Shown here in pieces: positions 24,764 through 37,200 of a stretch of DNA of 64,000 bases (positions within the stretch are counted from its first letter, which is position 1; every line of letters starts with the position of its first letter). Where the stretch lies: the NCBI GenBank assembly GCA_022393335.1, contig JAJEKB010000326.1, forward strand, positions 84,020 through 148,019, written 5' to 3'. The stretch comes from Macrotrachela quadricornifera (Eukaryota > Rotifera > Eurotatoria > Philodinida > Philodinidae). Both the position numbers and the translations under genes were made by a program. The notes under the pieces are model-generated. The model was given only the letters and a program-made list of their open reading frames with translations. It did not search any database and had not been told where the DNA came from.

Positions 24764-27553
24764 ATGGAAGAGCTATTTCTTAAACGTGAGTATTCATTAT
24801 TCAATAGAATTGACAATAAAAAAAACATTTTTATATAAATTATTGAGTAAATTTGACACATGCTTATATACACATTCATATATTTATTTAAATAAAAGAA
24901 AGAATTTGTGCGTGATAAGAACAAAATAATAAATAAAAATAAAAAAATAAAATTTTTAGTTTATCATGTAGTTTAATTATTATCGTGAATAAGGATACAG
25001 AAAATCGAATATATCATTACTCTTTTAAGTAACAAAAAAAACATACAGGGCCTTAGCAGATGTGAAAACTTCACATCTATTTTATAAGTCAAAAAAGTTT
25101 TTTTTTCTAAATTACTTAGTCATCACTGTATTGATCGGTTTACAGTGTAAGTACTATTTATAATATTTTGATTTTCAATTATTCTGGCTCAGTTGATTTT
25201 GTTGCTATTTCCTGTTTTCGCTTAACTTAACAACATCAAATATGGGTTTTCTTTTCAATGTCCTTGATTTAAATCAATCTCTTGTATATTTATTCAATCT
25301 ACATAATATATATTTTTAAGTATAACTATAAGCAATAGAAAGAAACTTAAGCTTATTCTCTTTTCTATATATATTATATATGTGTAATGTTATTTTCCTT
25401 GTATATTGATTGTAATATTATTATTATCGAGATTGTTTATAGGAGATTATGAATGTGATCTGTCAAAAAATGTTAAGTCTGCTATAAACAATGTAAGAGA
25501 AAGTCATATAAACAGAAAGAACTTATTCTGTTACTATTGTATGCAAGGTACTACTGTTGTTCACTTTACATCTGTCGATCAAAGTCATGCTATAACACCG
25601 ACAATAATCAAGGGAGGAAGAGAGAGAGAGAGAGAGAAAAAGGCAGATCAACAGTCGGCACATTAGCTAAACCGGAATTGCATTATACTCAGTTGTGAAC
25701 AGAATCACAGATATATATATGAGTATATTCTGTTATTTCAAAACACTATAAGCAAAATCTCTGATTATATTCTATTTCTTTTAGCCTTACCGATTGAAGT
25801 ATTTTTTGATATTATGTCTCCACATACACCACCACCTCTATTACAATTTTATAATCATAATGAAACAAATTTAGATTTATCTTCAACATTATCACATCAA
25901 TTGTTAATAAATATAACTCAATCATTAATTGAAACAAATGATATGCATATGACTGATTATGATAATAATACTGCACTTTTTCGTTATAAAACACTCTATC
26001 GTAATTATCATGGTATTATATCAAGTTTTGTATGTATATTTGGTTTAACATGTAATTTATTTAATATTATTGTTTTAACTCGTCCATTAATGCGTTCATC
26101 AACAAATACAATATTAACATCATTAGCTTTATCAGATTTAATTAAAATGTTATTTGTTTTACCATCAGCTATACTTTTTTATTGTTTACAACCAAGTGAA
26201 CGTAAAAGTGAACCTGATTTTACTTCACATTTTCAAGTTACATTTTATATGATACAAATGTTAGTTACGTTAACATTACATTGTATAAGTACATGGTGAG
26301 AAAATACATTTCCTATCTTTTAAGATATACTACTGAGTTTTACTCTCTTTTTTGTTTTGTTTTACTTCTTCAAGCATACTGAGAATTTACTTATGTAGGT
26401 AGGAGGTTTGATTATAATAACTAACATTAAAAGAAAATTAGTATACTAAAAATAAGTTCATCGTTAATAATAGAATAGTACAAGATGTCCTATATACTTT
26501 GTTTGTTTTTGATTATGATAAACTTATTTTGTATGATATTTATTTATCATTTAGGTTAACAGTTCTACTTGCTGGTTTTCGTTATGTATTTCTAAGTTGT
26601 AAAACTTTAACAGCATATGTTTCAACACCAGATCGGGCCTTAATTGGTGTTAGTGTAGTTGTTATTGTTTCAACAATACTTTGTATACCATCATATATAG
26701 AACAAGGTATTGTTAAAGTTCTTAATAATGATACAGATATAACAACAGAATATCGTTTTGAACAAACACGACTTAGTAAATATTTATCTTTACGTGACAC
26801 TGTTTTTGTCTTACATGGTGTTATATTTAAATTAATTCCATGTATTTTATTACTTTTATTCAGTTTTTTATTAATTCAACAATTAAGAAATGCATTAGCT
26901 AAATCTGAAAAATTACAAAAACATTCAATACCATCAACTGGTATTATAAATAGTGGACGTATGCGTGGACGAAGACGTGAAAAAGAAAATCGTCGTACAA
27001 CATTAATGTTAGTTATAGTTTGTGCTTTATTTCTTGTTACTGAATTACCCCAAGGAGCAATATTACTTATAACATTTCTTTCAAAAACTAATGGGAAATA
27101 TTATTATCAAATCTATCAAGAACTTGGTATGATAAAAAAATTTATTTTAATAAATAAAATCATAATTCTTTGTTTTTTATTATTATTATTATTATTGTAG
27201 GTGATACATTTGATATATTAGCATTAATTAATAATTCAGTTAATTTTATTCTTTATTGTTTAATGTCACGTGCATTTCGTGATACATTTAAACAAACATT
27301 TTGTTTTGCTTGTGAAAAATTTGATCGAAGAGGATCAATGATATCATTTACACAATTATCTATAACAAAAAATCGACAACATCATCTAAATAAATCAACA
27401 TCAAAATATTTAAATGATCATCGAACAAGTATAATACCACTTGAAAATAATAATAATAATAATAATAAAAAGAAAAAAAATATTAATCATTCAACAATTC
27501 CATTACTTAAAGAAAATAAATCAAATGGTTTATCTAAAAAGGATTCATCTTGA
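24764..27553 (+). CDS. Class A (rhodopsin-like) peptide-type GPCR
   Basis: Seven-TM receptor resembling invertebrate FMRFamide/myosuppressin-type (Srw-like) peptide receptors. Secure exons: 25785-26295 (ATG at 25814), 26555-27126, 27201-27553; 468 residues from that ATG. A possible extra first exon, 24764-24785 (MEELFLK, donor GTGAGT), joins in phase and would add 17 residues. The N-terminus has N-glycosylation sites. TM1 has GLTCNLFNIIVL, TM2 has LALSDLIKMLFVLP, and TM3 ends LTVLLAGFRYVFLSCK, so the usual D/E-R-Y is FRY. The third cytoplasmic loop is basic (RGRRREKENRRTT). TM6 has LFLVTELPQG. TM7 is NNSVNFILYCLMSRAFRDTF, with N in place of the Pro of NPxxY. The tail is Asn/Lys/Ser-rich. The ligand cannot be named. 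Confidence 0.85.
24786..25784 (+). other. Possible 5' intron or 5' flank of the GPCR gene
   Basis: If the exon at 24764-24785 is real, this 999-bp stretch is the first intron (GTGAGT...TTTTAG). It contains a perfect 9-bp inverted repeat (AGATGTGAA at 25058-25066, TTCACATCT at 25070-25078) and an AG run at about 25617-25638. The short frame at 25406-25666 is low complexity and not supported. Confidence 0.5.
25058..25078. repeat. Perfect 9-bp inverted repeat with 3-base spacer
   Basis: AGATGTGAA (25058-25066), spacer AAC, then TTCACATCT (25070-25078). Each arm differs by one base from the T-box half-site AGGTGTGAA (established consensus), so a dimeric factor site is possible. Confidence 0.4.
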
Positions 27554-28916
27554 TCGTAAATAATTTTATCTTATTTTTTTTTGTTTTCGAAATGTTTTTC
27601 AATAAAAAAAAGATTCATAAATGAAGAAAAAAAAAAGACAATATTTTATTGAATATTAATGGATGATTACAATATACAAATATTAAATCTTTCTCAATTA
27701 TGTGAAGAAAATCATATAAAAATGAAAGTGAATAACTGAAAATATCTGAAATGATGAGATCTTTTATTAGAGTAATCAAACAGAAATTCAAAAAATAGCA
27801 TGTTTATTATCAAAATCGAATTGGTAAATAAAAACATTTCTTTTGATGTTTAGAAATCGTCAAATATCAATAGAAGATTGTAACAGTAAGTAATTGTTTT
27901 CATGAATAAACAATTAGACTCATACAAATGAAATGTTTCAATACTTCATATATTTTCCGTCTAGTCTTCTTAAAATCTATTAGAAAAAAAACTCAAGAGT
28001 TTCTGTACTCAGACCATTTTAGAGAATTTAATAAAAAATTTTCAATCTTTCATAATTTATTTGTCTTGAGATGAATGTAAAAATAGATATTATTACAAAT
28101 ATCACAGTATAAATAAAACGATGTGTCCTGAAAAGTTCTCAAAAAAGCTATTAGATATTATTTCCTATCGCATTTAGCATAGTAAAACTATTTGGAAGAC
28201 TCTTGTTTTTTAATAGAAAGTTGTTTATATAAATGGTATAGAGTTTTTCATAGCCTATCGTACAAAAAGAAAATTAAGTTTATACAATGTATCTATGATA
28301 AAATATTAGAACTAAAAATAATGATATTTTTGAATATATTCGTTTTAATTTTTCCAAAAATTACTGTAGCGAATTTGATAGAGTATCTTTCGAAAAAAAA
28401 AAAAATTCAAAATTTTATATTTTGTTTGTAGAATTATGAATGTAAGATAAACTATATGGTAAAATATGTCGAACATTGAGTACAATTTATGACATATTTT
28501 CGTATACGCCTCTTCCTTCTCCATTCATCTTGAAACGTTCCCATGAGATTTAGTATTATTGAGTTGAATCAAATATGACACTTGTCATTACTAAATCGAA
28601 TTAGAATCAATAATATGTGCTTAACTATTTCGTGTAAGTACAGTATATTGAATCAGATTTGTTGGTGTGTAGTGATGACAATTAATATTAGAACGGGAAT
28701 AAATGATACATAATTTCCCAAGATAATAGATTAAAAAAAAAATAATTTTATTTCTACTTTTTTCTTCTTGTGAAATTTATTCTAAGAAAAAAAACAAGAA
28801 ACCACAACAACCGGTTGAAAAAAGACATTGCAAAGGTAACAAAACAACAGCAAGAAAAAGAAAAAAAGAAAAAAAAAGAACGGAAGCTTTTTTGTTCAGT
28901 ATATAATAATCTTTCT
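27554..28916. other. Intergenic region between convergent GPCR and nicalin genes
   Basis: It holds both 3' ends. A-rich tracts occur at 27600-27650 and 28850-28880. The open frame at 28192-28431 shows only low-complexity Ile/Lys/Phe composition and is not supported as a gene. Confidence 0.6.
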
Positions 28917-31900
28917 TTAATTTATTTTACGTTTATATGATCCATATTGTGATGATGATGATAAAAATATATTTGTAAATGATTTATAACGTAAAAGAAT
29001 ATTAATAATCATTGACCAATTTGCTGCTATCATATAGACAATACCAAGATAAGCAGCAATAAATATAGCTAAAACAAGATCGAATATAGCTGGTTTTATA
29101 CGATAAACATATAATTGTCGTCCTTGATCACTGTCTCCATCAAAGAAAACGAATTCTGGATCTTTTTTATTTGGACGTATTGTTGTTTTAACAGCATTTG
29201 TTAAATATCGATGTGCATATTGTTCAAGTGCTAAAACAATTGGATGATTTTTTGTTAATAATGATGATGATCTTGAATAATTTGTTAAAAATGTTAACCA
29301 TTCTTTTGTAAATGTTATTTGATCATAATCCGATTGTTGATTAGATAATAAATAATTTTGATCAATTATTGATAAATCTATATCTGTTTTATTAAATATT
29401 AAACGTATTAATGCATCACTTATATATTGATAATTACGTTCAATAGATGTTAATTCAATATCATCACGTATATCACTTATAGATGAATGTGAACATGATT
29501 TTGATGAATTTAAATGTGATAAAGTAAATGCTGATAATTTTGACCAGGAATATTTTTCATGTTCCCATGCAACAAAATCACTTGTTTTTAAAATTTTTTT
29601 ATGTATTTGTTCAAAATTTAATGAACCATAAGTTGATTTTTCACTTAATTGTGTAAGAAGTTCACGTAAAATACCGGCCTAAAAAGAAAATAAAAATAAT
29701 TTGAATTTATGTATAATAACAACACACAAAAAAAAAGTATTAAGGATAGATGAAAGTACCAAATGGATGTCATGCATAGTGAATTAGTATATCAAATATG
29801 AACGCGAAGCGGAAAGAGATTTAATGTTATGTAGGAATCATTACTGAAAAATAATGGAAAATAGATGGGTGGAAATTTTGTACTGAGAAAAGCTAGCATA
29901 GAGATAAATTTTATTGAATATTCAAAAGTCATGAAACAAAAAAAGAATTTAGATTGAAATATTATAAGCGATTGAATATATATCAATCTAAATATGCATC
30001 GTGGAATATTGATTCAATTTGATAGAGATAAAACTTTCATAATATTACATTTGTCACTCGAAAAAGTTTTTCACCCGACTCTTCTAAAAGGCACAATTTA
30101 AGTTTCAGTATTTTGTTGTAATGCTTAGGCATAATTAGGATTATGTGCGAAGTTTTAGACTTCTAAGTTTTGTACTTCATTGTGGTTCATTATTGCTTTT
30201 ATATTTGGTGTATGCAACCTGCTAATGGATGATTCATCATAAATTAGAGAACTTTGCATTTCATTTTTTAATTCCTAAATACGTTTTATTAAAAATTCAG
30301 AATATACTAGAAGATGCAGCGTGAAAAGCGCTACAATTTACTGTTTATTTTGAAAGAAAAAATACACAAATACCACACGTTTTATATTGTCTTGCCTTTT
30401 CACGCTGCATCTTTTGGTATATTTTGTTTTTATTTTCATAAAATGTTTGTAAGGATCAAAATACGAAATTCAAAGTTCTGTCATTTAATGTAAGTCATCC
30501 GTTATGTAACGTATAGAAAATGGTATGTTATTCCGGTAGAAGAAATGGTAGATTACGGCAAAGTATACGACTTAGAAGTCCGAAATTTTGCATATATTCT
30601 TAAATATGTCGAAGTATTATAACAGAATACTTGAATGCAAGCTGAAGCTTTCAGAAGAACCGAACGAAAAACTTTTGGAATGACTGGTGTATTTACTAGT
30701 ATATAGAGTCAATCTATAGCTTGTCTAAAAAGTAGATGATTTTTCGGATTAAATCATTTATGATATATATACCATTAAACAAGATCTGTACGAAATATTG
30801 ATTAGGTTTTAAAGTTTTCACATTCTACAGATGAAATTAGATCTTTAAGATAAATCAAAATTTTTAAAATACTTCTTCATATATATACATAAACTTTATT
30901 AATCTGTCAAATTAATTTCAACAGAGATCATGTCAAAATTTAATTACATCAACGGTTAATTCATATTGAATTGTTTATTTTAAAACTAAAATATTAATAA
31001 ACTTACTGCTTGTGTTTCTTTTGGTGGTTTTGAAACATGCATATAAAGTTGATTTGATTGACCTAATGAATCTATAAGAAAAAAAAAAGAATATTTTATT
31101 TTAATAGGAATTTTTTTCCTTTTAACAAATGTTTTTTCATTACCAAGACAAACAACAACATCAACATCATTTGGAATTTGTTGTTGATGTTTTTGATCAT
31201 GATAATCATCAATCCATTTTTTACTTCCTTGATAATTTAATTTTCCTCCAGCAGCAAATAAAAAATGTAAATTATATTTAGCTCTTGTTGTTTGTTTAGA
31301 ATATAATTTTGAAAATAAACGAATTAATTTTAATAAAATTAAAACTCCACTTGCATTTGAATCTGCACCTTGTGATAAACCACTTGCTAAACTAAGTGAA
31401 TCGTAATGAGCAACAATAAGAATTTTTGGTAAACGTTCTTCAATACCATGACCAATTAATTTTCCACCTATATTATATAAAACACTATCTGTTCTTTGAT
31501 TATATTTTCCAGTATTAACTGATAATTGATAACCATCAGCTGTAACCATATCATAAAGTACAGCTAATGCTGAATCTTTTGTTGAATCACGTCGTGATTC
31601 AATTGATTTATATAAATCATTTATTTGTTCAGTTTCTTGAAGAAAATAAATAGGTATTGAAACACTTTCACTAAGTAAAATTGTTTCTAAATCACATATT
31701 TCAGATTTATGTTCATCTGTCCATGGAATATTTGTTGGTGGTATAATAATAAATAAACTATTAATACCTTTCGATATAAGAAAACGAAAACGTTCAATAG
31801 TTAATTTATCTAAACGTATTAATGCAGCTTTTCGATTAAGATTTGTATGTGACCACAATCGAACTTCACTTGAAACAAATGCTTGACGACTACCATATGC

Positions 31901-32086
31901 TTGACCATATAAATCATATTGAATCATTCGATATGCTTTAAATTCTTGTGTTGAATCAACAAAACCAAATGGACTTAAATATGTTGGTGAAAGAATACAT
32001 ATTATTGGTAACCAATAAAATAAAAAACCAGTTAATGTTGTTGCACGAAAAAGAAATGTATCGAAAAGATCATTTATTTCAAACAT
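28917..32086 (-). CDS. NCLN: Nicalin (ER membrane, M28-peptidase-like fold)
   Basis: Predicted 589 residues. Exons: 32086-31144, 31071-31007, 29678-28917, phases agreeing. Nicalin partners NOMO and TMEM147 in the ER membrane and acts with the Sec61 translocon on multipass proteins (established for vertebrates). A hydrophobic segment near residues 13-35 is followed by a lumenal domain with the nicastrin/M28-like core: VAHYDSLSLASGLSQGADS, then SGVLILLKLIRLFSKLYS and NYQGSKKWIDDY, then SLGQSNQLYMHVSKPPKE across the second junction. The C-terminus has the membrane anchor FDLVLAIFIAAYLGIVYMIA, very close to vertebrate nicalin. Length matches the family (about 560). The second intron (1,328 bp) is far longer than its neighbours and contains a large palindrome. 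The start lies 218 bp below the vezatin-like stop codon. Confidence 0.93.
29679..31006 (-). other. Long second intron (1,328 bp) of nicalin
   Basis: Donor GTAAGT next to 31007; acceptor TTTTTAG next to 29678. Most small introns here are under 80 bp. About half of this intron is the inverted repeat at 30045-30690. The frame at 29792-29986 is not coding. Confidence 0.85.
30045..30690. repeat. Large imperfect palindrome (about 300-bp arms) inside nicalin intron 2
   Basis: The sequence pairs with its own reverse complement around a centre near 30365. The inner arms share AAGATGCAGCGTGAAAAG exactly (30311-30328 and its complement 30396-30413). Matches continue outward in order: CAAAGTTCT with TCATCC near 30485-30510, ACTTAGAAGTC (complement 30158-30168, copy 30570-30580), AGTATTATAACAGAATACT-like blocks, and GAAAAACTTTT (complement 30062-30072, copy 30666-30676). 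By eye the arms are about 70% identical, with small indels. The loop is about 65 bp. It resembles a decayed fold-back DNA transposon; no transposase frame and no clear target duplication were found. Confidence 0.8.
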
Positions 32087-32303
32087 CTTTCTTTTTATCG
32101 ACTTACACTTAATTTATCTAGAATAAAAAAAATTCCCTATACAATTTGAACACATTCATTCCAAAGTAAATAAATTTATGTATTGTAATGTATACCTATT
32201 ACCTATTCGACATTCATAAAACCTCTCCTTATATCTTACTCGTTTTATTAAAATCCCATTTCCAATTGTTTATAACAATATATCTAAAACCAAAATAATT
32301 TTT

Positions 32304-33975
32304 TCAATCATCATCATCATCATCACCAAAATCCTCAATTTCATCCTCTCCAAATACATCTTCATGAATATTTAGTTTATTTTTATTTAATACAAATGTA
32401 TGTTTAAGCTCATCTAACATTGATGTTGTATTTGGTAATGAAGAAATTTTTTCAAATGGTTCATCATTAATAATAATTGGTTTTATTTCTTCATTATTAT
32501 CAATTTTTCCTAATAAAGTTTGTTCACGTTCATTCCATTCTTGTTTTTTACCTTGAATAGCTACTTGAAGTTCTTTCATAAGACAATTTGTTTGTTCACG
32601 TAATAATTGTTGATCATAATCATCAATATTAAAAGAATTTTTTTTTATTTCATCATCATTATCATTTTTTCCTGTATCACATACAAGAATTTCATCAATA
32701 GATTCTTGAATTTTATCATCAAAACGATGATAACTTGATATATTAGATAAATTATTTTCATTTGTTAATATTTGTTCTGAATTTAATTGATTTATTGTTG
32801 ATATTGGTTTTATTTCTATAGTTTCAAGTGTATAAATAACTATTTTAAGATCTTGAATAATTCTTTTTAATTGTTCTATATTAAATATATTATTTTCATT
32901 CATTTCAAATAATTGTTCACAATTTGAACGAAGAAGAAAATATGATGATAGAAATTTATTTGTTGAACATTTTTCTATATTAATAGAATTAAACATAATT
33001 GAAAAATTTTGTTTTGATTTATTTATATTTTCTATTGATTTTAATAATATATTATTATAATTATAAAATAACCAATATGTTTTTGGACGATTTAAATTTA
33101 TTAATTGTATACATTCATTTATTTGTAAATGACATAATTTTAATATTGAATTAATTGATATTTGATCAAATTTATTTGTTAAATTTTCAATATTAAAATT
33201 TTCTTTTTCATTAATTAATGGACCAAATTCATTAAGATTAATAGAACAAATAAATTGTTCATTTTCATTTGAATATTTTTGTGCAATATATCGAGATGAT
33301 AAAAAATGTTTTTTTAATTCTTTAAATATTCTATAACGATATTGATATAATTGATTATCAAATAAAGATGATATTGGACGAATTAATTGAAAACCATGAA
33401 TTTTTATTAACCATTGATAATGATTTTGTATAGTATTTATAAATAAATGAATAGATTTTATACATTGAAACCAATTATAATAAATATAAAGTGGAAAAAA
33501 TAAATCAATAATAATAATAAATAATATATAAATAAAACATAACATATGAAATATAAATGGTATTAATGAGATTAATATTGCATAGAACTAAATATGATAC
33601 ACAATAAATAAATAAATAAATAAATATTTTAAAATAAAAATGAAATAGACATACGATAGAAAAAACGGCAAGTTTCTTTAATGATGAATACATTTTAGAT
33701 GGATTAATGAAAATTTCATCATCAGTTTTTGGAAAATTTTGGTTAATATAATGATACCATTGAATATCGAGAATATAATTGAATATATCTTTAAAATGTG
33801 AATGAATATTAAAAAATGATAAATAATCGAGAATTCGGATTTTTTCATCAGGAATTTCGATTAATTCAACTGAATTTTTAACATTTGTTGTTCTTGTTGA
33901 GGATAGATTATGTTCAGCCATAAGATCAGCAACAGGACCCATAAGTGGATCAATATCTTCATCTGATTCATCCAT
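32304..33975 (-). CDS. VEZT: Vezatin-like adherens-junction membrane protein
   Basis: Predicted 534 residues in two exons, 33975-33655 and 33587-32304 (phase 0). Vezatin is a membrane protein that links myosin VIIa to cadherin-catenin complexes. The acidic N-terminus and a region with VELIEIPDEK lead into a strongly hydrophobic double-TM hairpin at about residues 100-150, which spans the intron. The following region matches vezatin in order: a segment near residue 190 (KELKKHFLSSRYIAQKY), SINLNEFGPLI, long helices, and a late segment LLREQTNCLMKELQVAIQGKK that resembles the vezatin helix before its acidic end. The C-terminus (EDVFGEDEIEDFG then an Asp run) is acidic, as in vertebrates. It is shorter than human vezatin (about 780), mainly through a shorter tail. 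Identity rests on order and motif resemblance by eye. Confidence 0.7.
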
Positions 33976-34260
33976 TTTTCTTAATGAAAGAGTCTTAATA
34001 AAATATGAGAATATATAGATGTATAAAAAATATATGTATACCTATTAGAATTTCAATGATTATTTCAGTTATATCATTGCAAATAAATCCTATAAAAACT
34101 GATCTAAAACTAATAACAATTATTATTATTTAACAAAATTAATGCTTTATAATATTTCTTTTTAAACATCGCAACTACGTTCATCTTATCTGACATGATT
34201 ATTGAAAATATACAAAACAAAACGAAAAAAAAAATACAATATCTGACATAATGAGTAGAT

Positions 34261-37200
34261 TCATTTAGCATCAAGTATTGATAGATGATCATAAAGTTCT
34301 TCTAAAAAATTTTAAAAAAACTAAAATAAAATATTCTTCAAAAATAAAAAAAACATACGAAGTTGTTCAATAATAGGTCCGATTATTTTTGAATCTTTTT
34401 TCTTCTTTTTTAACCATAAAACATGGTTTTCATGTACTTTATTCAAATCAGTAGTTAATATTTTTTCATTATCATTATTTTCTTCTTCTTCTTCGTCTTC
34501 ATCATCATCATCAGAATTTCGATAATAATAATATTTATTAATTTGTTGTTGAATAAGTTCATCAAATGATACTAAATTTGAATTTATATCTAATTTTGAC
34601 ATATGTTCTTGTTGTATACGTTTTAATTCTTCAACATCACGTCGATATATTTTAGCTAATTGAGTTTGATCAGATATAAACCATAATAATTGCGAACGAA
34701 GTTCATCTTCTTTATTAATATAATTTGTTTCTAAAATTTCAAAACGTGATATTAAATCAATAATACCAGATTTAATCTATTAAAATAAAAAAAAAGATAT
34801 AATTGATTAGAAATTTATTTAAATAAATATATATACTCGATCGAATTCTTTTTTTAATTCATTAGTTAAGACTTTTTTTTCATCAGTTCGTCGTTCATGA
34901 TCGATTATTTTTGTATTAATTAAACGAATTTCTTGTTGAAAACGACTTAATTCATTTTGTTGAGCTGCTCGACGTTGACCATGTTTAGCAGCAGATTTCC
35001 ATTCACGTTCAGCAGCTTGAAGTTCTTCAATTTTCTAAATAATAGAAATTTATTTTTTTTTCTATTAAATAAAATAAATTCTTAAAAATACTTTTTTTGA
35101 TTCTTGTTCAAGATCTCGATGACGTTGTGTAAGTAAAATTTCTTCTGCTATTATTTCTTTTGTTAAATTTTCAATAGCTATTTGTGCTTGTTTAACAGAA
35201 TCATTATTTATATTTGATGTTGTATCACCAATTATATCACTAAGATCAAAATCAACAGCTGTTGATGGTGTTCGTGGTGCTTTATGTTTATATACACTAA
35301 TTAATATTTGATATTTACCAAGGATTTCTTGCAACTAAATAATAAATAAAAAAAAAATCAATTAATTTAACCTAAAGCTTCTAAAATCGAAATCTTTCAC
35401 TAGATTTCAGAGATGTCCATCGCGGCGCGGTAAAAAATTCTATAATATCGTCACAACAGCGGCAGATTCTCAACCGCGATGAACATTTCTGCCAGATTTG
35501 TTTAAATACGAAATGAAGATCTTGGCTAAAACGTCTACTAGCTAGATATTGATGCTGTAGTTTCTAATGAATATTCTATAAAGAATGAATAGGGATATTT
35601 CTTTTATAGGCACGATATATTTGTTTTTATTGATATAAATAATATTTATCATTTTCTCAAGCAACGAATTGTTTGTCGAATTATTTTGATAGTTTTACAT
35701 CTATCGATTAATGCAATAATCAGAGAAGAAATTGTTTTTTTACTACCATTCACAATCATAGGTCATTGAATAGGTCAAATGAAAATTTATTCATTCCATC
35801 TATTCTGTATATTAAATCATTTAGAAAAATATAATATTGAAGCACTTTCTCAAAAAAAAAACTTCAGTGAAAAGTTGTTCGTTCAAAATACTGGATAGTT
35901 AAAAAAACATGATTTTATCTATAGACTTAAGATCTTCTAAAAGTTCAACAAATTTCTATTGTGATGACATATAATAATTTATAATTTTCTTACTTCTTTA
36001 ACAAGTCGTTTATGTTCATTAGCTGCTGTTGTATGTAATTGTTGCTCAAGAAGTAATGTTGAAAGAAGAACTTCATGTTGTTGTTTAAGTTCACTATTTG
36101 AACGAATATGACGTTGTAATTCAACATCTGTTTGTTGCGTAAAAAGTTTATCTGATAATATTTGATTACGATCGGTTAAATGTTTTTTATCTATTTCTTT
36201 AAAAAAGAAAAAAATTTGTTTGAAAAATTTCTTTTCTTTTGTAATATAAACCTTTTTGTTCAACAATTTGTGTTAATTCAATTAATTTTGATTGTTCATC
36301 AGATGCTTCTTCTTGTTTTCGAGTAAATTCAATAAGATCATTTTCATTTGTTGTTGTTAATGTTGTACATTCATTTTCAAGTTCATTACGATTTGCTTTT
36401 AATTCATCGAACTTAAATATGAAAAAAGAAATTAGTAGTGTTTTTTTTTGTTCTCATTTCCCTTTTTTACTTGTTGTTTTAATTGATCACGTTGAATAGT
36501 CATTTCATTTATCTGTTTTTCATGTTGTACTCGATCAATTATTTCAAGATTATCTTTTGCATAAATATGTCGTCGTAATTCATACATAGATTCTTCCATA
36601 ACTGATGGATCATGTCTTCCAATCCAAAACATTTGACGCATTAATAATTTAAATTCAGTTAAATAATTATTATTTGCTATACGTTCTTGTTCTTGTTGAT
36701 TTTTAAGTATACATGTTGTTAATTGTATTAATAATTCAAACATAATCATTATATGATCATGTGCCATTGTACGTTCTGGTTTAATACGTGTTAATTGTTC
36801 AAGTGTTGAAAGACGATATAATAGAAGAACTTGTTTTAAATAAGCCCAACGATCAGTTAAAGAAATTTTTCCACCAGGTTTAGTTGGTTGAGGTAATGGT
36901 GGAAATGGTTGAAAACGATGAGTTTCATAACGAGATGGATTTGTAAGATGCTAAAAATATAATATTTTTTGTTTAAATAAATAAAAAGGAAATAATTAAT
37001 TACATACATCGAGTACAGTAAGAATATCTTCGAAACCATATTTTGTATCATAACGTACAGAATGTGGAATAGCAAGTTCGGCAAGTAACTTAAGAAAATA
37101 AATAAAAAAAAGAATAGATAATGATTGATAAATAAATTTCTCTTACTTCATTGAGATTTTCGACAAGGCCATGAAGTGTATATGGTTTAATTCGATTAAG

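Noticed and set aside
25406..25666. Frame of 86 codons upstream of the GPCR
   Set aside because: Ends in an AG-repeat-encoded Arg/Glu run, has no domain, and lies before the GPCR acceptor.
28192..28431. Open frame of 79 codons on the plus strand
   Set aside because: Ile/Lys/Phe low-complexity composition expected from AT-rich DNA; no domain, no splice context, lies between two convergent 3' ends.
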